Shown here: positions 57,283-64,000 of the stretch, one piece after another | Layout of the letters: the number at the start of each line of letters is the position of its first letter | How positions within the stretch are numbered: the first letter of the stretch is position 1 | DNA from: Thermoguttaceae bacterium | Lineage (GTDB): Bacteria; Planctomycetota; Planctomycetia; Pirellulales; Thermoguttaceae | Reading direction: 5' to 3' | NCBI GenBank assembly: GCA_025060325.1 | Contig: JANXBW010000021.1 | Coordinates: 24,080 to 88,079, forward strand | Length of the DNA: 64,000 bases | Made by a program: the position numbers and the translations under genes | Notes under the pieces: generated by a model | The model's database searches: none | What the model was told of the DNA's origin: nothing | What the model saw: only the letters and a program-made list of their open reading frames with translations

Positions 57283-57525
57283 ACCGTAGCACCGCCCGCT
57301 TGTGGCATCGTCTGATTTTTTGGCACCGTATAGGACGCTCTGTTGTTGACAATAAGTGCCGGGGCGAAACTCGGAGGTTTGGGGGATACTGCATCGGGGC
57401 TGTTGCTGCTCAAAGAGGCCTGACCGGCCCGGTGTAGTGCGTTTCGTGGTATAGAGCGGGAAAATCAACGGGGGTTCAGGTGGTTTTCAACTGACGCTTT
57501 TGGCAGCCACGAAGGGAAGGGAAAG

Positions 57526-58017
57526 ATGGAGGAAAGTCGCTCACCCGGCGACGTTTTGGACTTAGAACAGATCCGCCGGCTGATGGAATTAATGGATCGT
57601 CACGGGATTACGGAGCTTGATATATCCCAAGGGGGAACGTCCATTCGCATCCGACGACGTGTCGTGTTGCAACGTGGGGCTCCGGTCGCGGCGGCAGCCA
57701 CGCCACCGCCGGCAGCCCCTTCGGCTGAAACTCCCCGGGTTAAGTCAACCGAGGCCGAAGAAGAATTCATCACCTACATCAAAAGCCCGATGGTCGGCAC
57801 GTTTTACGCCAGTCCCGATCCAGACGCCGAACCCTTTGTCAAAGTTGGCGACTTAGTTAGCCCGGACACAACCGTCTGCCTGATCGAGGCAATGAAGGTT
57901 TTCAATCCAATCCCGGCAGGGGTGAGCGGCAAGATCGTCGCTGTGCTTGTGGAAAATGGGGAGGCTGTTGACTTCGGCCGGCCTTTGTTCAAAGTCGATT
58001 GCCGCGAGCAACCATGA
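57526..58017 (+). CDS. accB: biotin carboxyl carrier protein of acetyl-CoA carboxylase
   Basis: A 163-residue carrier whose biotin is attached to Lys124 in the diagnostic IEAMKVFN. The N-terminal 35 residues (LEQIRRLMELMDRHGITELDIS, quoted in part) are the AccB-specific helix pair. A Pro/Ala linker leads to the biotinyl domain (about 85-160). Partner is accC, 268 bases on. Malonyl-CoA formation for fatty acids is the role. AAGGGAAAG precedes the ATG. Confidence 0.97.
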   Translation: MEESRSPGDVLDLEQIRRLMELMDRHGITELDISQGGTSIRIRRRVVLQRGAPVAAAATPPPAAPSAETPRVKSTEAEEEFITYIKSPMVGTFYASPDPDAEPFVKVGDLVSPDTTVCLIEAMKVFNPIPAGVSGKIVAVLVENGEAVDFGRPLFKVDCREQP

Positions 58018-58285
58018 GCCTTCCGCTAAGCCAAGGGGGCAACAAGCGGATCGACTTCTTGCCACGCCCGGCTTTCGATAGCTGGCGAGGAAAGAGCCAC
58101 CTCCCGCCTGGGGCACTGACAAGGGGTATACTGGGCACCTTTTCCTGGATCCTTTATGTTCGGGAAATCCACGTGAGCTGCCGGGAACCATGAGTTTCAT
58201 TTCGCTACCGAAAAGCAAGGAAGCGGCAACCGGCGGTTTTTCAACTTAGCTTGCGGAGGCCTAAAGACCGAAATCTGGGTGAGAA

Positions 58286-59632
58286 ATGTTTAAACGGATC
58301 CTCATTGCTAACCGCGGAGAGATTGCCTTACGGATTATTCGGGCCTGTCGCGAGATGGGCATCGAGACGGTGGCTGTCTTTAGCGAAGCGGATCGCGGTG
58401 CTCGCTACCTCGAGCTAGCTGATGAGGCCTACTGCATCGGGCCGGCTCGGGCAAGCGAGAGCTACCTACGGATTGATCGAATCATTAGCGCGGCGGAAAT
58501 CGGCAACGCTCAGGCGATCCATCCCGGCTACGGCTTTTTGGCGGAAAATGCCCACTTCGCGGAGGTCTGCCGGAGCTGCCATATCGAATTCATTGGGCCT
58601 TCGCACGAGGCAATGGCTCTGCTCGGTGACAAAAACGCCGCTCGGAAACTAGCTCGGCAAGTGGGTGTGCCGGTTGTCCCCGGAAGTGAAGACCTGCTGA
58701 AAAGCGAGCACGAGGCGGTTCTTCTGGCGCGGAAGCTGGGCTATCCTGTGTTGATAAAAGCGGCAGCGGGAGGCGGCGGCCGAGGCATGCGAGTGGTGCG
58801 CACCGAGGAAGCCCTCCGCAACGCCTTCCAACAGGCTCAGGCCGAGGCAGAGGCCGCCTTCGGAAGTGGCGCCATCTACCTAGAAAAGTACATCGAGCAT
58901 CCTCGGCACGTAGAGGTGCAGATCTTGGGAGATCGGCATGGCAATGTCGTCCACCTCTGGGAGCGCGACTGCACCGTGCAGCGGCGCCATCAAAAGCTTA
59001 TCGAGGAAAGTCCATCGCCTCGGCTGGATTTGGAAACACGACAGCGGATCTGCGAAGCGGCAGTACGCCTCTGTCAGGCCGCTCGGTATGACAGCGCCGG
59101 CACCGTGGAGTTTATCGTCGACAGGGACGGGAATTTCTATTTCATCGAAGTCAACACGCGGATCCAGGTCGAGCACCCCGTAACGGAAATGGTCACGGGG
59201 ATCGATTTAATTAAGGCCCAGATCCGTATCGCCGCGGGAGAGCCGTTGCCGTTTCGGCAAGAAGAAATTCGCCATCGTGGCGCGGCCATCGAGTGCCGAA
59301 TCAACGCGGAAGATCCGGAAAAAAACTTCCGTCCTTCCGCGGGAGTAATCGAGGAGATCTTTCCCCCGGGAGGATTTGGTGTCCGGTTCGACTCGCATGT
59401 GTATCCCGGCTACCAGATTCCACCTTATTACGATTCGCTTATCGGCAAGTTGATTGTGCACCAGGCGACCCGAGATGAGGCAATCGAATGCATGAAACGA
59501 GCTTTGCGCGAGTTGCGGATTAAAGGGGTGGCGACCACCGTTCCTCGGCACTTGGAGATCATGGACCATCCCATTTTCCGCGACGCCTACCACGACACCT
59601 CGTTTGTAGAACGCACCTGGCCCAGCGCCTAG
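58286..59632 (+). CDS. accC: biotin carboxylase subunit of acetyl-CoA carboxylase
   Basis: A 448-residue ATP-grasp enzyme that carboxylates the biotin on AccB using bicarbonate and ATP. The signature [18 protein letters not shown] starts the protein. The glycine-rich ATP loop is [13 protein letters not shown], with the carboxylation site [17 protein letters not shown] and [20 protein letters not shown] after it. Length and motifs are fully normal. The GTGAGAA site lies just before the ATG. The other subunits (accA, accD) are not in the window. Confidence 0.98.
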   Translation: MFKRILIANRGEIALRIIRACREMGIETVAVFSEADRGARYLELADEAYCIGPARASESYLRIDRIISAAEIGNAQAIHPGYGFLAENAHFAEVCRSCHIEFIGPSHEAMALLGDKNAARKLARQVGVPVVPGSEDLLKSEHEAVLLARKLGYPVLIKAAAGGGGRGMRVVRTEEALRNAFQQAQAEAEAAFGSGAIYLEKYIEHPRHVEVQILGDRHGNVVHLWERDCTVQRRHQKLIEESPSPRLDLETRQRICEAAVRLCQAARYDSAGTVEFIVDRDGNFYFIEVNTRIQVEHPVTEMVTGIDLIKAQIRIAAGEPLPFRQEEIRHRGAAIECRINAEDPEKNFRPSAGVIEEIFPPGGFGVRFDSHVYPGYQIPPYYDSLIGKLIVHQATRDEAIECMKRALRELRIKGVATTVPRHLEIMDHPIFRDAYHDTSFVERTWPSA

Positions 59633-60737
59633 CTCCGGTTGTTGCCCGAGAAACTTCGCCCCGAGTTCTGGCCCCATTTTGGCCTCTTAAGTGAGACATT
59701 CGCACTCGTCGGGTGTGTCTTGCGTGCGGACACCATCACGGGTCGGGTGGAACCTGTGCTCCGAGCGGCGCTTTCTGCCCCCTAAATCCCGGCTTGGGGT
59801 GCCCTGCGGAGTTTGTTGGCCTTGGGTACGGAGCTTGGGCAATGGGATGTGAGGTGGGAATCCGGGGAAAAGGGTAAGGGGGCGCGGAAAGACTTTGGCG
59901 GCCGAATTAACCGTCCACAGGGAATTTGCCCTACCTGTCGCAAAGCTTCATCCTGCCCTATCTGCCACAAAGTCTCCTATTCAGCGACGGACTGCCAAAT
60001 TCGCATCCAGCCGAATAAACCTGACAAGACTGATGCGCTTTGTTTGCCGGCGATGCCGTGAAATTGGGCGAATTATTTCCTCCTGGAATATCAGGCAAAC
60101 TTTGACGATCACCTGGTCAAGAACGTAAGCCGGTGTGTCGGGGCAAGTTAACTGGCCCCTCGCAAGGCGGCTGTCGTGCGCGTCAAACCCGTTTTCGTTC
60201 CAATGGGCGGCGGTCCTCCGACGTGGGCTTGCAAAACAGGCCGACCCGTGGGTGGGGTTTTTTCTGTCGGCAAGGCCAAGGACGCCCGCCCGCACAGACT
60301 CCGCGCTTGCCAGCCCGGCAGGGACATGGTCCGCGGGGGCTGTAGGCCGGCAACTCCCAGGCCTGAAAAGGCCGATAGCAGGCTCGGCCGGAGACCTTTC
60401 CCCTAGTGGGCTACCTGCTCGTGCTGGAATTAACAACACTCCGCCGGGGGTGCGGGGCCTATTACTTGTGCCCATGAGCGCGGTGGGGAGCTCGGGAGAC
60501 TTAAGTCCCAGAGGTAAACCGGGCGATTTGTCGTTGCTTGCCCGGGGGAGTGGATGCGTGGGCTAGTTAGGCAAACCACTGGCCGCGGTCGACAGTCCGC
60601 CGGGTTAAGTGGAAAGTTCGACAAAAAACAAGAAGGACCAGGGTTTTTACCCTAGCCACAACGTGGCCGGTCACTCGAACGAGCAACCAGACCGGCGCAC
60701 CACCGGACAAAGGAGGTTTTGTCAGGATTAATGCCTG
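59633..60737. other. 1.1-kb gene-poor region
   Basis: No supported gene. A frame near 59850-60060 contains two CxxC pairs (CPTCRKASSCPIC), which probably arise from an imperfect 16-base direct repeat (CCTACCTGTCGCAAAG, CCTATCTGCCACAAAG, 59931-59974). GACTTAAGTC at 60498-60507 is a perfect palindrome with flanking GGGA/CCC. The last bases carry AAGGAGG for the RNase H-like gene. Confidence 0.4.
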
Positions 60738-60746
60738 GTGACCAAG

Positions 60747-61358
60747 ATGGCCTGGTATAAACGAAACTCGTTTCCTGTCTGTGCAGTCCCCAAAGCATGT
60801 AGGGAACGACTCCCAGAGCTTCTGCTTGAGGTCCGCGTGGACATCGGTCGGCAACTCGGCCGCTGGCGGTTTGTTTTCCTCCGACTGAACGGAACCGTCC
60901 TTTTTGGCGCCGAGGACATCGAGCCGGGGACCTGGGGTGAAAGGCTTGAGCTTTTAACCCTCATTCGGGCACTTGAATCACTTGACCGGCCCAGCCTCGT
61001 GTTTCTCCTCCATCCAAGTCCCTACCTGGAGGAGGGCATTCGGTTCGGACTGCCGCAGTGGCGAGCCAACAACTGGCAATGGGAGCACTTCGACCAGTGG
61101 GTGCCCATCCGCAACGTCGACCTTTGGCACCGGCTTGATTGGGCTTTGCAGTTTCACCAGCTGGTCGTTGTGCAAACAAGTGAAGTTGACACCGAGGCAG
61201 GTGGGGGACGCTGGCCGCTCCCACGCAACTCTCGCCGAAGGTGGCAGTCTTGCATATTACCGCAACGCCCTGGGCAACTGGGCGAGCCCAATCAGCCTCA
61301 GCCGGCCTCGCCCAGCCAGGCTGGCAGCCGCGGAGTACTTCTGCCGGCGGGGGCCTAA
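60747..61358 (+). CDS. RNase H-fold protein, probably catalytically inactive
   Basis: A 203-residue protein. Residues 38-141 align by eye to E. coli RNase HI. [19 protein letters not shown] matches the first beta hairpin; [19 protein letters not shown] matches RMELMAAIVALEAL; then [23 protein letters not shown] (quoted in part) matches [41 protein letters not shown] matches KPVKNVDLWQRLDAALGQH closely. Glu68 is kept at the catalytic Glu48 place. Asp70 is replaced by Pro90, no acidic residue is seen at the Asp10 place, and the C-terminal Asp134 region is missing. It probably binds RNA-DNA hybrid or another partner without cutting it. AAGGAGG (60710-60716) is far from the starts GTG 60738 and ATG 60747. 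The tail after about 150 is low complexity. glgB follows by 274 bases. Confidence 0.7.
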   Translation: [203 protein letters not shown]

Positions 61359-61632
61359 CTGTGTTCCCAAAGTTTCCGGCCACGCCTTCTCAACAAACCA
61401 TTGGGGCGTAGCCGATCGGCCGCCGCCGGGGCGATCGCAGGAGTTTGCCAACCTGCCCGCCGTTATTCTGGGGGCGCAGCCAAAACACCCCAGCCAAGGG
61501 CCGCGGAACTGTGGCGCAAGAAACGATTGTGAGATTCGGCAGCGATCAGTTCGGTCAGTTCGAACCTATTACGTAAGGCGAGCAGTTCAGGCAATCTGTA
61601 AAATTTAGCCAAGTCAGGTGGAGGCAGTGTCG

Positions 61633-63888
61633 GTGCGAACCACCCTTCCTCTTGGGGAAGTATCACTTCTTATAGAGGGCCGGCACGCATCTCCCGAGCG
61701 GATCCTCGGGCCACACTGGGTGGAGGTTGACGGTCGGCAGACTTTGGCCGTCCGGGCGCTTCTCCCCCACGGCGTACGAGCTTGGGTCGTGGACCTCCAC
61801 GGGGTGCAGGCTCCCCGCCCAATGCGGAAGGTCCATCCCTATGGACTTTTTGAGGCCCTCTGTCCCCTACCTAATGGGCCGTCCGAACCTGTTCGATATC
61901 GGATTCGCGTGATGGACGCACAAGGCAAAATCACGACCGTGGACGATCCCTACCGTTTTCCGCCACTGCTAACCGATTACGACCTCTATCTCCTGAACGA
62001 GGGAACCCATTGGCAGTCGTACAAGAAGCTGGGCGCGCAACTTCGCACCGTGGACGGAGTGGAGGGGGTCAATTTTGCCGTTTGGGCACCGAATGCTACA
62101 AGCGTTAGCGTGATCGGCGACTTTAATAACTGGGACCCCGCGCGGCATCCCATGCGCAAACATATCCCCGCTGGGTTTTGGGAGATTTTTATCCCCGGCG
62201 TCAAAGAAGGGGCGATGTACAAGTACCGTGTCCGCTACGGAGACCACTGGGAGGACAAATCCGATCCTTACGGGTTTTATGCGGAAGTACCTCCCCGTAC
62301 CGCCTCGATCGTTTACAACCTCGACAAATACCAGTGGCATGACCACGAGTGGATTGAGCGGCGGAAGAAAATCAACTGGTTTGAACAGCCCATCTCCATC
62401 TACGAAGTGCATCTGGGCAGTTGGCGGCGCCGCCAAGATGACCCCAGTCAATGGCTTAATTACCGCGAGTTAGCCCACCAGCTAATCGACTACGTCAAGC
62501 ACATGGGTTATACCCACATCGAGGTCCTGCCGCTCGGCGAGCATCCCCTAAGTGCTAGCTGGGGGTATCAGACGGTCGGTTACTACTCGGTGACTTCCCG
62601 CTACGGTAAGCCGGATGATTTCATGTACTTCGTCGACCTTTGTCATCAACACGGAATTGGGGTCATCCTCGACTGGGTGCCAGCCCACTTCCCCAAAGAT
62701 GGTCACGGATTGCGGCGATTCGATGGAACCGCACTCTACGAGCACGAAGATCCCCGGCAAGGTGAGCACAAAGACTGGGGCACGCTTATTTTCAATTACG
62801 GGCGGTACGAGGTGCGTAATTTCCTGATTTCCAATGCCCTCTTCTGGTTCGACAAGTACCACGTCGACGGATTGCGTATCGACGCTGTGGCGTCGATGCT
62901 GTACCTGGACTATAGCCGACGGGATGGCGAGTGGATTCCTAACGAATACGGCGGCCGGGAGAACCTGAAGGCGATCGCCTTCTTAAAGATGCTCAACGAG
63001 CAAGTTCACGCCCAGTTTCCCGGCGTGTTTACGATTGCAGAAGAGTCGACCGCTTGGCCGGCTGTTTCTCGACCGACTTATATGGGGGGGCTAGGGTTTA
63101 GCTTTAAATGGAATATGGGGTGGATGAACGATACGCGGCGTTACATGCACCGTGACCCAGTCCACCGCAAGTACCACCACGACGAGCTAACCTTCAGTCT
63201 TATCTATGCCTTCCACGAGAACTTCATTCTTCCCCTGTCGCACGATGAGGTTGTCCACGGCAAAGGGTCACTCCTCGCGCAGATGCCGGGTGACCTGTGG
63301 CAGAAATTTGCCAACCTCCGCCTTCTTTACACGTATATGTGGACGCATCCCGGCAAGAAGCTCCTGTTTATGGGCTCGGACTTCGGCCAATGGAACGAGT
63401 GGAACTACGACGCAAGTCTCCAGTGGGACCTGCTGCGCTGGGAAACCCATCGTGGCGTGCAAAAGTGCGTTGCCGATCTAAATCGGCTTCTTCGGGGTGA
63501 GCCGGCCCTCCATGAGGTCGATTTTGACGGCCGGGGCTTCGAGTGGATCGATTGCCACAATTGGCAGGAAAGCACCCTCAGTTATATCCGCCGGGCGAAA
63601 GACCCGAGGGATTTCTTGGTGGTCTGCTGTAACTTTACCCCGGTGCCGCGGTTTGACTTCCGAGTCGGCGTGCCGGAGCTTTGCTTCTACCAAGAGATCT
63701 TTAACAGTGACTCCGAATACTACTGGGGAAGTAACCTGGGCAACTGTGGCGGCGTTTGGGCAGAGGAAGTGCCCGCGCACGGTCGCCCGTACTCAATCCG
63801 GATCGTCCTTCCGCCACTTGCGGGGGTAATTTTCAAGCCGCGACCAGACCGCCAGCGGCCTCCCCGGGCCGCTACGGCCAGGGCCTAA
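61633..63888 (+). CDS. glgB: 1,4-alpha-glucan branching enzyme
   Basis: Makes alpha-1,6 branches in glycogen. 751 residues, as in GlgB proteins with both N-terminal domains. An N1 beta domain (about 1-95) is followed by CBM48 (about 100-200, [20 protein letters not shown]). The GH13 catalytic domain has its four motifs: LDWVPAHFP, the nucleophile Asp417 in GLRIDAVAS, the acid/base Glu470 in TIAEEST, and Asp538 in [10 protein letters not shown]. The C-terminal beta domain ends the protein. The frame is open from GTG 61618, but GGAGG (61620-61624) best serves GTG 61633. It is a lone glycogen gene in this window; a convergent gene overlaps its last 17 bases. Confidence 0.96.
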   Translation: MRTTLPLGEVSLLIEGRHASPERILGPHWVEVDGRQTLAVRALLPHGVRAWVVDLHGVQAPRPMRKVHPYGLFEALCPLPNGPSEPVRYRIRVMDAQGKITTVDDPYRFPPLLTDYDLYLLNEGTHWQSYKKLGAQLRTVDGVEGVNFAVWAPNATSVSVIGDFNNWDPARHPMRKHIPAGFWEIFIPGVKEGAMYKYRVRYGDHWEDKSDPYGFYAEVPPRTASIVYNLDKYQWHDHEWIERRKKINWFEQPISIYEVHLGSWRRRQDDPSQWLNYRELAHQLIDYVKHMGYTHIEVLPLGEHPLSASWGYQTVGYYSVTSRYGKPDDFMYFVDLCHQHGIGVILDWVPAHFPKDGHGLRRFDGTALYEHEDPRQGEHKDWGTLIFNYGRYEVRNFLISNALFWFDKYHVDGLRIDAVASMLYLDYSRRDGEWIPNEYGGRENLKAIAFLKMLNEQVHAQFPGVFTIAEESTAWPAVSRPTYMGGLGFSFKWNMGWMNDTRRYMHRDPVHRKYHHDELTFSLIYAFHENFILPLSHDEVVHGKGSLLAQMPGDLWQKFANLRLLYTYMWTHPGKKLLFMGSDFGQWNEWNYDASLQWDLLRWETHRGVQKCVADLNRLLRGEPALHEVDFDGRGFEWIDCHNWQESTLSYIRRAKDPRDFLVVCCNFTPVPRFDFRVGVPELCFYQEIFNSDSEYYWGSNLGNCGGVWAEEVPAHGRPYSIRIVLPPLAGVIFKPRPDRQRPPRAATARA

Positions 63889-64000
63889 ATAGCTCCACAA
63901 CGGAAGGATAGCGCAAGGCGGCTTGCGGGTAGAAGTCGTACAAGAACGCAGTCTGCTGACGAAAGTCGGGTCGACAGGCAAACCACTCATAAACGTCAGC
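63872..64000 (-). CDS. partial gene at the right edge, C-terminal end
   Basis: Reading the minus strand from the right edge, 42 codons are open before TAG at 63872-63874: [20 protein letters not shown], then a Tyr/Phe-rich [13 protein letters not shown], ending ELFRPWP. The composition and the well-ordered end look coding, and the frame overlaps the last 17 bases of glgB. The rest lies outside the window. No family could be named. Confidence 0.5.
   Translation of the reverse strand, partial: ADVYEWFACRPDFRQQTAFLYDFYPQAALRYPSVVELFRPWP

Noticed and set aside
59900..60061. Two CxxC pairs (CPTCRKASSCPIC) suggesting a zinc finger protein
   Set aside because: The cysteine pattern comes from an imperfect 16-base direct repeat; the frame has no good start and the rest looks random.
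60135..60566. 143-codon plus-strand frame with the two GDLSP segments
   Set aside because: The repetition comes from short GC-rich similar stretches; there is no ribosome binding site and a rival frame on the other strand is equally long.
1..64000. CRISPR array, insertion sequence, prophage or defence island
   Set aside because: No regularly spaced repeats, transposase, integrase, restriction or toxin gene pattern was found in the reading frames.

Overview
The window looks like a chromosomal segment of a planctomycete, probably a thermophilic Pirellulales/Thermoguttaceae-type organism (inference). The reasons are the mixed housekeeping and accessory content, long gaps between genes, many GTG/TTG starts, a lipoprotein with the QTLPSPYY / DDVQYF signature of planctomycetes, a very divergent omega subunit beside gmk, and an RNase H-like protein with a worn active site. 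GC content looks moderately high (roughly 55-60 percent by eye). I see no rRNA, tRNA, CRISPR array, insertion sequence, phage or defence island.

Layout. 0.8-10 kb: a proline-rich lipoprotein with a clear intrinsic terminator, a doubtful membrane protein, a 923-residue exported protein, a membrane-anchored coiled-coil protein, a one-helix membrane protein and a HEAT-repeat protein; most have no assignable function. 11-16 kb: a double-parvulin peptidyl-prolyl isomerase, then fmt and def, the pair that handles N-formyl-methionine. 16-18 kb: an exported DUF5060 glycoside-hydrolase-like protein. 18-26.5 kb (minus strand): a type IV pilus / type II secretion alignment module in the order small exported protein, GspH/FimT-type pseudopilin, PilM, PilN, PilO, terminator, PilP-like protein, secretin (PilQ/GspD), TPR lipoprotein. 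27-33 kb: a DgkA-type lipid kinase, one exported protein, and two long gene-poor stretches; one of these holds the decayed end of a WD40-like (PD40) beta-propeller gene. 33-42.5 kb: metK, a lone response-regulator receiver, a 3-hydroxyisobutyrate-dehydrogenase-family oxidoreductase, floA and nfeD (membrane microdomains), a class I aminotransferase and a myo-inositol-phosphate synthase. 42.7-44 kb: a CE15-like glucuronoyl esterase.

44-55 kb is a long minus-strand housekeeping run: EF-G-like GTPase, tpiA, secG, yicC, gmk, rpoZ-like, coaC, coaB, acylphosphatase and an ABC-2 permease, with hisA upstream. yicC-gmk-rpoZ-coaBC is a widely conserved order, and it is the main support for the omega call. 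56-60 kb carries a Xaa-Pro peptidase followed by accB and accC, the biotin carboxyl carrier and biotin carboxylase of acetyl-CoA carboxylase. 60.7-64 kb carries the RNase H-like protein, glgB and the tail of a convergent gene that runs off the right edge.

No unmistakable new multi-gene system is visible. The best leads are the RNase H-fold protein that lacks catalytic acids, the decayed beta-propeller, the pilus alignment module without motor genes, the long metK leader, and the gene-poor stretches with direct repeats and perfect hairpins.
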